DNA of 64,000 bases, from contig NZ_JAPTNL010000003.1 in NCBI RefSeq assembly GCF_026891095.1, positions 186,001 to 250,000 on the forward strand, given 5' to 3'. The notes under the pieces were generated by a model. The model had not been told where the DNA came from. It did not search any database and was given only the letters and a program-made list of their open reading frames with translations. The translations under genes and the position numbers were made by a program. Shown here piece by piece: positions 53,822 through 62,962 of the stretch (its first letter is position 1; every line of letters begins with the position of its first letter). The stretch comes from Roseovarius salincola (lineage in GTDB: Bacteria; Pseudomonadota; Alphaproteobacteria; Rhodobacterales; Rhodobacteraceae).

Positions 53822-53858
53822 CTTCATCTTGCCCCAAATACTCCCGCCGGAGGCGTCC
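53822..53858 (-). repeat. Recurring intergenic motif (aagatgaag type)
   Basis: Reads on the minus strand as cctccggcgggagtattt followed by ggggcaagatgaag, matching the motif at about 24536-24566. Includes a short hairpin CTCCGGCGGGAG. It stands in the convergent region after RidA. Likely part of a terminator; such copies are common between Rhodobacteraceae genes in my recollection. Confidence 0.5.
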
Positions 53859-53942
53859 TGCGGCCGCCACGGGCATTCGGTACGGAACGGCGCGCGTTAT
53901 TGGCGTTCGCCGTGTTAACCTGCGCGCGCTGCGGCGGCGAAG

Positions 53943-53986
53943 ACCGACGCGATACCGACACGCTGCCGACGCGATACAGATCGTCG
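53943..53986. repeat. Period-11 tandem repeat, copy C
   Basis: Units accgacgcgat, accgacacgct, gccgacgcgat and a degenerate acagatcgtcg. Shares the gcgaag-acc lead-in with copy B. It lies about 40 bp past the stop of the minus-strand inositol monophosphatase gene. Function unknown. Confidence 0.65.
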
Positions 53987-54025
53987 TTTTTCTCAGTTAA
54001 CCAATGGCTTGACCCCGATTCGGGA

Positions 54026-54814
54026 TCACCGGCCGCGGATCATCCTGGCGAACTTCTCGAAGATCACCTCGTTGGCGCAGACCACCTCGCCATCCTCGAG
54101 GATATCCCCCCCTTCGGCCAGCGGCTCTACAAAGCCCCCCGCCTCCTGAAGGATCACGATCCCCGCCGCCAGGTCCCAGGCGTTGAGCCCGCGCTCCCAG
54201 AACCCCTCGTAGCGACCGGCGGCCACATAGGCCATGTCCAGCGCCGCCGCCCCCCAGCGTCGCACACCCGCACAGGCGGGCATCAGCCGCGCCAGATCCT
54301 GCAAGGTCGCCGGCAGGTCGACGCGCCCGCCAAAGGGCACGCCCGTCGCAAAGATCGACTCGATCATCTTGCTGCGTCCCGACACCCTCAGACGGCTCTC
54401 GTTCAACCAGGCGCCCTCACCTTTTTCGGCAAAGAACATCTCGTCCTTGGCCGCGTCAAAGATGACGCCTGCCACTATTTTTCCCTTATGTTCCAACGCG
54501 ATGGAGATCGCCCAATGGGGCAGCCCGTGCAGGAAATTCGACGTTCCGTCCAGCGGATCGACGATCCAGCGGCGGGTCGGATCCTTGCCATCCTCGGCGC
54601 CGCCCTCCTCGGCCAGCCAGCCATAGGTGGGGCGCGCCTCCATCAGCTCGTCCTTGATGATCTTCTCGGCCGCGAGGTCGGCGCGACTGACGAAATCGCC
54701 CGCGCCCTTCATCGAGACCTGCAATTGCTCGACCTCGCGGAAATCCTTGACCAGCGACCGCCCCGCCTTGCGCGCGGCCTTGATCATGACATTGAGGTTG
54801 GCACTGCCCGGCAT
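54026..54814 (-). CDS. suhB: Inositol monophosphatase family protein (SuhB/CysQ-like)
   Basis: 262 aa. The metal-binding motifs are all present: WLAEEGG near residue 65, IVDPLDGTSNF at about 88-98, and AWDLAAGIVILQEAGG in the C-terminal half. Hydrolyses inositol-1-phosphate or related sugar phosphates; bacterial SuhB also aids ribosomal RNA transcription. Start MPGSANLNV at 54814 with AAGGGAG upstream. Confidence 0.93.
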   Translation of the reverse strand: MPGSANLNVMIKAARKAGRSLVKDFREVEQLQVSMKGAGDFVSRADLAAEKIIKDELMEARPTYGWLAEEGGAEDGKDPTRRWIVDPLDGTSNFLHGLPHWAISIALEHKGKIVAGVIFDAAKDEMFFAEKGEGAWLNESRLRVSGRSKMIESIFATGVPFGGRVDLPATLQDLARLMPACAGVRRWGAAALDMAYVAAGRYEGFWERGLNAWDLAAGIVILQEAGGFVEPLAEGGDILEDGEVVCANEVIFEKFARMIRGR

Positions 54815-54865
54815 CGCTTGGCTCCCTTGCGTTCAGGCCGCGCGTATACGCCGCCCGCGCCTTGC

Positions 54866-55795
54866 TTACAAGTGGTCTCGCCGCTCCGACTCGCCACGCT
54901 GCATCCTCACCGGGATCTCGCGTGCCAGCCGGATCAGGTGAGCGACATAGGGCTTGTCGCCATCCTCTTCCCGGATCGCGGCGTAAAGCCTTTTGGTGAC
55001 ACCATTTTCCGTCAACGGCCGGGTCACGTAATCGCTGCTCGTGCGCAGCTCGCGCACCACCCAGTCCGGCAGCACCGCAACCCCCCTGTTAGACGCGACC
55101 AGCAGCAGGATCACCGCCGTCAGCTCGACCTGCCGGATCATGCGCGGCTCGACCTTGGCCGGGGTCAGCAGGGCAGTGAACACATCCAGCCGGGCGCGGT
55201 CCACCGGATAGGTGATCAGCGTTTCCTCGCGGAAATCCTCGGCGACGACAAAGGGCTTTTGCGCCAGCGGATGCTGGCTCGAGGCCACGAAAACAGGCTC
55301 GTAATCAAAGAGCGGCTTGAAGGTGACGCCGGGCAGGTCCTCGGGGTCCGAGGACACCACCAGATCGACCTCCTCCTTGCGCAGCGCAGGCAGCGCATCA
55401 AAGGCAAGGCCGGGGCGGATATCCACATCCACCTCGGGCCAGGCCTTGCGGAACTGCTCCAGCACAGGGAACAGCCACTCGAAACAGGCATGGCATTCGA
55501 TGGCGATATGCATCCGCCCCGCCGAGCCCTGCCGCAGCCCGCCGAACTCGCCCTCCAGCGCCTCGACCTCGGGCAGCACCTTTTCGGCCACGCGCAGCAA
55601 ACGCTGCCCCGCCGCCGACAGCTTGAGCGGCTTGGAGCGGCGCACGAACAGCTCCACCCCGGCCTGGTCCTCCAGCCCCTTGATCTGATGGCTCAGGGCG
55701 GATTGGGTGATGTGCAACAGGTCCGCCGCGCGCGCGATACCGCCCGCCCGATGGATCGCCCGGATCGTCCTCAGATGCCGCAGTTCGATATGCAT
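54866..55795 (-). CDS. metR: LysR family regulator, MetR-like
   Basis: 309 aa. HTH at the N-terminus (LRTIRAIHRAGGIARAADLL then ITQSALSHQIKGLEDQAG), two-lobe effector domain after residue 90. Divergent from metF, as metR commonly is from methionine genes. In enterics homocysteine is the co-effector. The sequence resembles MetR, but the name rests mainly on that context. Confidence 0.8.
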   Translation of the reverse strand: MHIELRHLRTIRAIHRAGGIARAADLLHITQSALSHQIKGLEDQAGVELFVRRSKPLKLSAAGQRLLRVAEKVLPEVEALEGEFGGLRQGSAGRMHIAIECHACFEWLFPVLEQFRKAWPEVDVDIRPGLAFDALPALRKEEVDLVVSSDPEDLPGVTFKPLFDYEPVFVASSQHPLAQKPFVVAEDFREETLITYPVDRARLDVFTALLTPAKVEPRMIRQVELTAVILLLVASNRGVAVLPDWVVRELRTSSDYVTRPLTENGVTKRLYAAIREEDGDKPYVAHLIRLAREIPVRMQRGESERRDHL

Positions 55796-55811
55796 ATATT
55801 AGCACGCCTCA

Positions 55812-55831
55812 CATAAACCATGAATATTATG
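55812..55831. promoter_or_regulatory. Inverted repeat in the LysR-metF gap
   Basis: CATAA-N10-TTATG, with 5-bp arms, sits 17 bp upstream of the LysR start and 70 bp upstream of the chosen metF start. Also contains TGAATATTATGAAG, a loose match to the MetR-type TGAA...TTCA consensus. Candidate operator. Confidence 0.35.
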
Positions 55832-55900
55832 AAGTTGTCTCACAATGCTGCAACTGCAACAAGGGGACAACCTGAAAAGCATGCAAAATGGATCGAACCA

Positions 55901-56767
55901 ATGTCCACGCCCCGCGTCTCCTTTGAATTCTTTCCGCCCAAATCGCTCGAGGCATCGTTTCGCCTCTGGGATACGATCCACACGCTCGCGCCGCTCGATC
56001 CGCGTTTCGTTTCCGTCACTTACGGCGCTGGCGGCACCACGCGCGAACTGACGCGCGAGGCGGTCAGCACCCTGCACAAGGCCACCGGCCTCAATGTCGC
56101 GGCCCACCTGACCTGCGTCGAGGCCACCCGCGAAGAGACCCTGGCGATCGCCGATGGTTTCCACCAGGCCGGCGTCAGCGAGATCGTCGCCCTGCGCGGC
56201 GACCCGCCCAAGGGTTCGGCCGGTTTCACACCGCATGCCGACGGTTTCGCCAATTCCTGCGAACTGATCGAGGCGCTGGCCGATACCGGCAATTTCACCA
56301 TCCGTGTCGGCGCCTATCCCGAGAAACACCCCGAGGCCGCCGACAGCAAGGCCGATATCGACTGGCTCAAGCGCAAGATCGACGCAGGCGCCTGCGAGGC
56401 GATCACACAGTTCTTCTTCGAGGCCGAAACGTTCTTTCGCTTCCGCGACGCCTGCGTGAAGGCGGGCATCGACGCGCCGATCATCCCCGGCGTGCTGCCG
56501 ATCGAGAACTGGACCGGCGTGCGCAAATTCGCCACCTCTTGCGGCACGGGCATTCCCGCCTGGCTGGACGATACCTTCGACAAGGCGATCCGCGACAACC
56601 GTCAAGATCTGCTGGCCACGGCGCTGGCCACCGAGCTTTGCAGCGAGCTGATCGAGGGCGGGGTCGAGGACCTGCATTTCTACACGCTGAACCGTCCGGA
56701 ACTGACGCGCGACGTGTGCCACGCTCTTGGCATCTCGCCCAAGGTCAGCCTGCGCGACGTCGCCTGA
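55901..56767 (+). CDS. metF: Methylenetetrahydrofolate reductase MetF
   Basis: 288-aa flavoprotein that makes 5-methyl-tetrahydrofolate for methionine synthesis. FEFFPPKS at residues 7-14 with the catalytic Glu, VTYGAGGTTRE near 40, and IVALRGDPPKG near 90 are signature segments. Start MSTPRVSFEF at 55901 matches the family N-terminus; the frame opens further upstream into the promoter. No good ribosome site is visible. Confidence 0.95.
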   Translation: MSTPRVSFEFFPPKSLEASFRLWDTIHTLAPLDPRFVSVTYGAGGTTRELTREAVSTLHKATGLNVAAHLTCVEATREETLAIADGFHQAGVSEIVALRGDPPKGSAGFTPHADGFANSCELIEALADTGNFTIRVGAYPEKHPEAADSKADIDWLKRKIDAGACEAITQFFFEAETFFRFRDACVKAGIDAPIIPGVLPIENWTGVRKFATSCGTGIPAWLDDTFDKAIRDNRQDLLATALATELCSELIEGGVEDLHFYTLNRPELTRDVCHALGISPKVSLRDVA

Positions 56768-56785
56768 GACACCCTTTTCCCGGGA

Positions 56786-57850
56786 TCAGACCTGCTGCCC
56801 GGCCACCGGCACATCCATGTCGCCTGGCCGGGCGGTTTCGTGCAGGCGCTCGCTGTGTTCCTGTCCCACGCGCCGCCGCGCCCTGAGCAGGAACAGCTTG
56901 CCCCATCCCCGCCAGGTGCCCACCGATGGCGCCTCGGGATCAATGGGAAAGCGCATGCGCCAGCCCTCGGGCAAGGGCAAAGCGCAGCTTTCGGCGCGTT
57001 CCAGCATCCAGACCAGCGGGATGTTCGACAGCGGCCGCGCCGCGTGAAACCCGCCCAACTGCCCGCCCACATCGCCATGCGTGCCGCGGAACCACACCTG
57101 TTCGACCCGGCCATTCCACTCGGGCGGCGATGACCACAGGACCGGCTCGAAGACCGATCGAGTCTCATCCAGCGCCAGTGCATGAAAGCCATGCTGGATC
57201 GTCGGGCCAAGATGGTGGTTGTGAAAGGCATGCGCCTCGGCGCTCCAACAGCGCCACAGAATCGGCAGGCGCAGGCCAAGCGCCTTCACGGTATCCCAGA
57301 CGCCGACCATTTCCACAGGTGCGGCGCCGTGACAAAGGGCGGCCCTGAAGTCCCGTGCCGCGGGGCTGCCGGGCGCTGACTGGTAATGCCGATAGGCGGT
57401 GACGATATTGCGCACCGTCGCGTGCTCGGCCCTCAACAGCCCCACCCGGTCGATCACCCCGGCCAAAGAGCGCACTGCATAAGCGCCCCGCGAATAGCCG
57501 AACAGGAAGATCCGGTCACCCGCGCGATAGCGGCTGGCAAGATAGCCATAGGCGCGCCGGATCTGCCGGTTGATCCCTCGCCCCATCATCACATCCGGTG
57601 TCGTGCGCCAGTCCTGCCACTGCAACCCGGCCTCGTAATAGACCGACAGCGACGGCCCGCTCATTTCCCTCAGCAGCTTATAGGTCAGTCCCGCATTGCT
57701 TTCGTCGCCCTCCACCAGCGACGACATGGTGCCATCCAGAATCAGTACATGCGTGACTTGCCCGCGCGACCGCGTGAATCCGCTCTGCCCCTGGCGCAGG
57801 CCGGGGCGCAGCAACGCATAAAGGCGTTTAGTCCACTGGCGCCATGACAT
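56786..57850 (-). CDS. DUF2235 family alpha/beta hydrolase (Tle1-like)
   Basis: 354 aa. The lipase elbow GYSRG at 118-122 with Ser120, followed by AYAVRSLAG, and WFRGTHGDVGG later in the chain, are the DUF2235 hallmarks, seen also in type VI phospholipase effectors (Tle1). No T6SS genes, secretion signal or immunity gene are adjacent, so a cellular lipase or esterase is as likely. The 5' end overlaps the CoxL-like gene by 23 bp on the same strand. Confidence 0.85.
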   Translation of the reverse strand: MSWRQWTKRLYALLRPGLRQGQSGFTRSRGQVTHVLILDGTMSSLVEGDESNAGLTYKLLREMSGPSLSVYYEAGLQWQDWRTTPDVMMGRGINRQIRRAYGYLASRYRAGDRIFLFGYSRGAYAVRSLAGVIDRVGLLRAEHATVRNIVTAYRHYQSAPGSPAARDFRAALCHGAAPVEMVGVWDTVKALGLRLPILWRCWSAEAHAFHNHHLGPTIQHGFHALALDETRSVFEPVLWSSPPEWNGRVEQVWFRGTHGDVGGQLGGFHAARPLSNIPLVWMLERAESCALPLPEGWRMRFPIDPEAPSVGTWRGWGKLFLLRARRRVGQEHSERLHETARPGDMDVPVAGQQV

Positions 57851-60125
57851 CGTTCAACATCTTCCACACGCGGTGCGGCGTGAATGGCATGTCGGCCTGC
57901 CGCACTCCCTTTTCCCAGAGCGCATCGGCCACCGCGTTGGCGGTCGCCGCCATTGCCCCGACGGTGCCCGCCTCGCCACAGCCCTTCATGCCCATGACAT
58001 TGGCGGTCGATGGCACCGGCTCGGTCGCAAAGCGGAACATAGGGACATCATCGGCGCGCGGCATGGCGTAGTCCATGAAACTTGCCGTGAGCAACTGCCC
58101 GTCCTCGTCATGCACCACATGTTCGCACAAGGCCTGCCCGACACCCTGCACCACGCCGCCATGGATCTGCCCTTCCACCAGCATCGGGTTGATCAGGTTG
58201 CCGAAATCGTCAACCACCGTGTAGCGTTCCAAGGTGACCTTGCCGGTCTCCGGGTCGATCTCGACCTCGGCCACATGCGCGCCATTAGGATATGAACGCG
58301 CCGGAAGCGTCGCGGTTTCCTCATGCATCATTAACTCGCTTCGCCCGTCTGCGCGCGCCATGGCCGCGACCTCGGTCAGGGTGGGCGTCAGGTTCGATCC
58401 CGGCACGCGGAACCGCTCGTCATCGAAGGTGATATCGCTTTCCCCGACCCCGGTCTTTTCGCCAAGGTAGGATGCGAAGGCCGCGATCATGCTGGTGACC
58501 GTCGCCAATGTCGCGTTGTTCTGCGTCGTGACCGAGCGCGACCCCCCGGTGCCACCGCCGGTCTTGATGCGGTCGCTGTCACCCTGCACCACCTCGATCC
58601 GGTCGATCGGGATGCCGGTCTGATCCGACAGGAAACTGGCATAGACGGTCTCGTGCCCCTGCCCGTTCGATTGAGTGCCCACGTAGATCGACACGCTGCC
58701 ATCCTCGTTGAATTCGACTTTCGCCGTCTCCGAAGGATTCCCCAAAATGCTTTCGATATAGTAACAAAGGCCCATGCCCCTCAGCCGCCCGCGCGCGGCG
58801 CTCTCGGCCTTGCGCATGGCAAAGCCCGCGCGGTCGCATTCCGCCTCGGCACGGTCCAGCACGCGATGGAAATCGCCCACATCATAGGTTTCCCCCGTGG
58901 CCGAGACATAGGGAAAGGCATCCCGGTTTATGAAATTTCGCCGGTGCAGATCCCATGTATCCACGCCCAATTCACGCGCGGCGCGGTCCATGATCCGCTC
59001 CAGCGCATAGATCGCCTCGGGCCGCCCGGCCCCGCGATAGGCATCGACCTGCGTGGTGTTGGTAAAGAACCCCTCCACATGCAGGAACGCATCCTGCACG
59101 TCATAGACCCCCATCAAGACCTTGGAAAAGAGATCCGTCTGAATGCCCTGCCCCATCGTGCTGCAATAGGCGCCCAGATCCACCCGGCTGTCGACCCGGT
59201 AGGCGGTGATCCTGAGATCCTCGTCAAAACCCAACGTCAGATCGTGATCAAGACCCCGGCCCGCATTGTCGCTCAGCATGGTGTCGCCCCGGTCCGCCAT
59301 CCAGCGCACCGGCTGGCCCAACAGGCGCGCGGCATGGGCGACCAGATAGGTTTCGGGGTAGTCCATCGCCTTGGTCCCGAACCCGCCGCCCACATCAGGG
59401 TTGGTCACGCGGATATCCCCGGCCTCCATGTTCAGCACCCGCGCAAGATTGCGCTTGGTGCCCCACACGCCCTGACCGTTCACCGCCACATGCAGGCGGT
59501 TGCCCTGGATTTCGGCGTAACAGCCGCGCGGCTCCATCGGGTTGGCGATGATTCGGTTGTCATGCACCTTCATGCGCACCACATGCCTGGCGCTGGCGAT
59601 CGCCGCCTCCACAACCGCCTCGTCGCCCATGCCCCAGTCAAACGCGCGGTTCTCGGGTGCCTCTTCATGCAGCGGCTCGCCCCCCGGCCCGATATCCATA
59701 TGGGCGGGCAGATCATCGTAATCGAACCCGATCATCTCGGCCGCATCGCGCGCCTCGGCCAGCGTATCGGCGACAATCATCGCCACCGGCTCGCCCACGA
59801 AACGCACGCGGTCTTCGGCCAGGATCGGGCGGCGCGGCGCCGCCGCCGGGGTGCCGTCCCGGTTCTTCACCGTGTTGAAGGCCATCGCCTCGGTGATCCC
59901 GGCCGCGGCCAGATCCTCGGCCGTCAGCACAAGGCGCACGCCCGGTGCGGCGCGGGCCTCTTCGACATCAAGCCCGGTGATGCGCGCATGCGCCACCGGC
60001 GCGCGCAGCACATGCGCCACCAGCGCCCCCTTGGGCGCGATATCGTCCACATAACGCCCCTGCCCGGTCAGAAACCGCCCGTCTTCCATCCGCCTGACCG
60101 GCTGACTTTTCCCGAATTTTTCCAT
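57828..60125 (-). CDS. Form II CoxL-like molybdopterin-binding subunit (xanthine dehydrogenase family)
   Basis: 765 aa large catalytic subunit of a molybdenum hydroxylase. Near residue 360 the active-site loop reads AYRGAGR, the form II signature; true CO dehydrogenase (form I) has AYxCSFR, so CO oxidation is unlikely to be its main role. The usual medium (FAD) and small (2Fe-2S) subunit genes are not in the window. The downstream DUF2235 gene overlaps its end. Substrate unknown. Confidence 0.9.
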   Translation of the reverse strand: MEKFGKSQPVRRMEDGRFLTGQGRYVDDIAPKGALVAHVLRAPVAHARITGLDVEEARAAPGVRLVLTAEDLAAAGITEAMAFNTVKNRDGTPAAAPRRPILAEDRVRFVGEPVAMIVADTLAEARDAAEMIGFDYDDLPAHMDIGPGGEPLHEEAPENRAFDWGMGDEAVVEAAIASARHVVRMKVHDNRIIANPMEPRGCYAEIQGNRLHVAVNGQGVWGTKRNLARVLNMEAGDIRVTNPDVGGGFGTKAMDYPETYLVAHAARLLGQPVRWMADRGDTMLSDNAGRGLDHDLTLGFDEDLRITAYRVDSRVDLGAYCSTMGQGIQTDLFSKVLMGVYDVQDAFLHVEGFFTNTTQVDAYRGAGRPEAIYALERIMDRAARELGVDTWDLHRRNFINRDAFPYVSATGETYDVGDFHRVLDRAEAECDRAGFAMRKAESAARGRLRGMGLCYYIESILGNPSETAKVEFNEDGSVSIYVGTQSNGQGHETVYASFLSDQTGIPIDRIEVVQGDSDRIKTGGGTGGSRSVTTQNNATLATVTSMIAAFASYLGEKTGVGESDITFDDERFRVPGSNLTPTLTEVAAMARADGRSELMMHEETATLPARSYPNGAHVAEVEIDPETGKVTLERYTVVDDFGNLINPMLVEGQIHGGVVQGVGQALCEHVVHDEDGQLLTASFMDYAMPRADDVPMFRFATEPVPSTANVMGMKGCGEAGTVGAMAATANAVADALWEKGVRQADMPFTPHRVWKMLNDVMAPVD

Positions 60126-60190
60126 GCTCTGCCCTTTCGCGCGCCACCGCTTTGGACCCTAGCGGGCGAAACGCGCATGTCCAGAGCCCG

Positions 60191-61321
60191 TCAGGTCAGA
60201 GACGCCACCGTGACCGAACCGCCCAATCCATAGCCGTTGAACCGTGTGGTCAGGCTGCGTGAATAGGCGCCCATGCCGTCAAACAGCACAAAATCGCCCT
60301 CTTCCATGTCACCGGGCAGCGGCAACGCATCCGGCAGGCGGTCGATACTGTCGCAAGTCGGGCCAAAGACCACGCGCGCCACCGGCGGTGCGTGGCGCAA
60401 CGCACCTTCGGGCGAAACAACCCTGATCCGCTCCGGCGCGCCGATGTCGCGGATTTCGGTCAACCCGCCATAGATACCATCGTTCAGAAAAACCGATCCG
60501 TTCTCGCGCAGCGCCTTGACGCGCGCCGCCAGCGAAAAGGCATCCGCCACCATCGCGCGGCCCGGCTCGCACACCAGATCCGGCGCATCGGCGCCAAAAC
60601 AGCGCAGGGTTTCGGCGCGGATATGGTCAAAGACCGCTTCCAGATCGGGCGCCGTCCCGCCCCGATGCGAGGCAAAGCCGCCACCCACATTAAGCCGCGC
60701 CAGCCGTACGCCAGCCGCTCGTGCAACATCCGCCGCGACCGCGATATAGCTTCCCCAAGCCGAAGGGTCGGCACATTGCGTGCCGGGATGAAAGGTGATC
60801 GAAGGCACGAACCCGCGCGCCGCGACCTCGCGCAGCAGGGTTTCGGCGCGCTCCGGCCCGACGCCGAACTTCTCGCCGAAATCATAGGCGGCCCCGGCCA
60901 CCGGCAGCGCAAGCCGCACGGTGATTTCCGTGGATTTCGGCAGGGCCGACAGTTTCTCGAGCTCCCGCGCGCAATCGACCGAGGCCGAGGCCACTCCGAG
61001 CGCGTGCGCCACGGCAACCTCCTCGGGCGAGCGCACGGGGTTGTTGTAATGCAATACCGCATCAGGACAGACCGCGCGCACCGCATACATCTCGCGCGGA
61101 CTGGCCACGTCGAAGGCGCGGATACCCGCGGCGACCAGATTGGCCAGCACCTCTTCCTCCGCATTGGCCTTGACCGCATAGGTCACCAACCCGTCGAACC
61201 CGGCCCGGAACCGCCGCGCCACAGCCTGAAGCGCCGCCGGGCTGAAATACAACAGCGCCGTGTCAGGCTGGTGGCGGGCGATATGGGCGGCGGGGTCGGG
61301 CCAGTTCGGTGTTTCGCGCAT
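60191..61321 (-). CDS. Ornithine decarboxylase (PLP fold III)
   Basis: 376 aa. PLP-binding Lys51 in YAVKAN, HPGTQ at 178-182, GGGF at 213-216, EPGRAMV at 252-258, and PTCDSIDRLP from 321 with catalytic Cys323 and Asp324, which distinguishes ornithine/lysine decarboxylases from diaminopimelate decarboxylase. Makes putrescine from ornithine (or cadaverine from lysine). Divergent from an Lrp-family gene. Confidence 0.92.
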   Translation of the reverse strand: MRETPNWPDPAAHIARHQPDTALLYFSPAALQAVARRFRAGFDGLVTYAVKANAEEEVLANLVAAGIRAFDVASPREMYAVRAVCPDAVLHYNNPVRSPEEVAVAHALGVASASVDCARELEKLSALPKSTEITVRLALPVAGAAYDFGEKFGVGPERAETLLREVAARGFVPSITFHPGTQCADPSAWGSYIAVAADVARAAGVRLARLNVGGGFASHRGGTAPDLEAVFDHIRAETLRCFGADAPDLVCEPGRAMVADAFSLAARVKALRENGSVFLNDGIYGGLTEIRDIGAPERIRVVSPEGALRHAPPVARVVFGPTCDSIDRLPDALPLPGDMEEGDFVLFDGMGAYSRSLTTRFNGYGLGGSVTVASLT

Positions 61322-61382
61322 GAAGGGTCCTGTCGCACTGCTCGTTTTCTTGAGTGTGGCGGCAAAAGCTGTCGATTCCGCG

Positions 61383-61414
61383 CGTCTATTTGTGTAATCT
61401 GCCCCTTATAGACG
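61383..61414. promoter_or_regulatory. Inverted repeat between the ornithine decarboxylase and Lrp genes
   Basis: CGTCTAT-N18-ATAGACG, 7-bp perfect arms about 25 bp between centres, lies just before the Lrp gene start (61434) and about 62 bp upstream of the decarboxylase start. This spacing suits a dimer- or tetramer-bound Lrp-type regulator. Likely controls one or both genes. Confidence 0.45.
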
Positions 61415-61433
61415 TCAAAGTGACGAAAGCGCG

Positions 61434-61868
61434 ATGCAAACAGACGAAACCGATCACGCCCTTCTGGACCTTCTGGCCGATAACGCCCGCACGCCGGTGG
61501 CGACTCTGGCGCGCCGACTGGGATTGGCGCGCACCACCGTGCAGGCGCGGCTGGACCGGCTCGAATCCTCGGGCGTGATCGAAGGCTACACCCTGCGCCT
61601 GGCCGACCGGCTGCGCGCACCCTTGCGCGCCACCGCCCTTGTCAGCATCGAGCCGCGCAGCGCCCCGGCGGTCCTGGCGCGGCTGCGCTCCCTGCCCGAT
61701 GTGCGCACGGTGCATACCACTTCGGGGCGCTTCGACCTGATCGTCGGGATCGAGGCCGCCACCACCGAGGCCCTGGACAACACGCTTGACCGCATCGGCG
61801 AAACCCGTGGGGTCAAGGGATCCGAAAGCCTGATCCAGCTCTCGACCAAGCTCGACCGTCGGGGTTAA
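61434..61868 (+). CDS. Lrp/AsnC family transcriptional regulator
   Basis: 144 aa. HTH (LLDLLADNARTPVATLARRL then GLARTTVQARLDRLESSG) and RAM-type effector domain. Divergent from the ornithine decarboxylase gene, which it may control in response to an amino acid. Its 3' end overlaps the convergent ZntB-like gene by four bases. Confidence 0.9.
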   Translation: MQTDETDHALLDLLADNARTPVATLARRLGLARTTVQARLDRLESSGVIEGYTLRLADRLRAPLRATALVSIEPRSAPAVLARLRSLPDVRTVHTTSGRFDLIVGIEAATTEALDNTLDRIGETRGVKGSESLIQLSTKLDRRG

Positions 61869-62824
61869 CGCCTGAGCCAGCCCAACATGCGGAATATTCC
61901 GAACAGCGCCATCCCGACCACGACCAGCCCGGCCGTGACGATCCAGAAAGCGCGCGGGTCATCGGCCCCCGGCATGCCCCCGACATTGATTCCCAGCAGC
62001 CCGGTGAGCAAGCCAAGCGGCAGGAAGATCGCCGCGACCACCGACAGGATCAGCATCTGCCGGTTCATCACCTCGGAGCGGTGCTCCATGATCTGATCCT
62101 GCACCACCTGTGCGCGGTCGCGAATCGCGTCCAGCTCCTCGGACAGGCGGGTGACACGCTCGACCGCCTCGCGCAGGCGGCTGCGATCCTCATGGGTCAG
62201 CCACGGAAGGTCCTCGATCTCGAAGGTGCTGAGCGCATCGCGCTGCGGCGCGAGATGGCGTCGCAGCTTGATCGCCATGCGCCGCACATCCCCCAGATCC
62301 GCGCGCGATACCGCCCAAGGCCCCTGATCGACCTTTTCCTCGATATCGTCGATACGCTCGTTCAGCCCGGCGATCACCGGTTCCGCCCGGTCCGCCAGCC
62401 GCAGCGCCAGCCGCGCCACCAGATCGCCGCTGCGCACCGGCCCCTGCCCGCGCAAGGCGGCCTCCCACACATCGCCCGCCGCCATCAGGCGGCGCATCTG
62501 GGCCGAAACCACCGCGCGCCCGGTGATCCACAGCCGCACCGACACCATGTCCTCGACCTCGTCGCCGGGGTTCAGGTTGACGCCGCGCAGGTTCATCAGA
62601 GCGCCCTCGCCATGCACCGTGCAGCGCGGCCTCGTATCCTGCGCGCCAAGCGCCGCCAGGACCAGCGGATCAAGACCCGACTGCGACAGCCATTCTGGGC
62701 CGCCCGTCTGCGACAGATCCACCCTTATCCAGCGCAGAACACCTGCGTCCGGCGCGCCGCCTCCGGGTTCCACCACATGGCCCTGACCCGCCTCGTCCAT
62801 GTCCATCGCTTGCACAGCCTGCAT
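61865..62824 (-). CDS. CorA/ZntB family divalent-metal transporter
   Basis: 319 aa, start at 62824 with GGAAGGGGG just upstream. A long cytosolic alpha/beta domain, a long helix (about 200-255), and two C-terminal membrane helices. The motif between them is GINVGG rather than the Mg-selective GMN, as in ZntB zinc exporters. Metal not proven. Convergent overlap of four bases with the Lrp gene. Confidence 0.9.
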   Translation of the reverse strand: MQAVQAMDMDEAGQGHVVEPGGGAPDAGVLRWIRVDLSQTGGPEWLSQSGLDPLVLAALGAQDTRPRCTVHGEGALMNLRGVNLNPGDEVEDMVSVRLWITGRAVVSAQMRRLMAAGDVWEAALRGQGPVRSGDLVARLALRLADRAEPVIAGLNERIDDIEEKVDQGPWAVSRADLGDVRRMAIKLRRHLAPQRDALSTFEIEDLPWLTHEDRSRLREAVERVTRLSEELDAIRDRAQVVQDQIMEHRSEVMNRQMLILSVVAAIFLPLGLLTGLLGINVGGMPGADDPRAFWIVTAGLVVVGMALFGIFRMLGWLRR

Positions 62825-62962
62825 GATGCCCCCTTCCTGCGGTCCCCGCCCCCGGGGCAGCATGACGCCACAGCGCAATAAATTCCAGCGCCAGCCTTTC
62901 CCTTGGCCTGTGCATTCGCTAGAGACGATCCCGACCAAGGACATTCCGCAGGACAGACCCCA

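Noticed and set aside
56786..57850. Type VI secretion effector operon
   Set aside because: DUF2235 occurs in Tle1 effectors, but no vgrG, PAAR, adaptor or immunity-like gene is nearby.
57828..60125. True CO dehydrogenase large subunit
   Set aside because: The active-site loop is AYRGAGR (form II), not AYxCSFR, and coxS/coxM are not adjacent.
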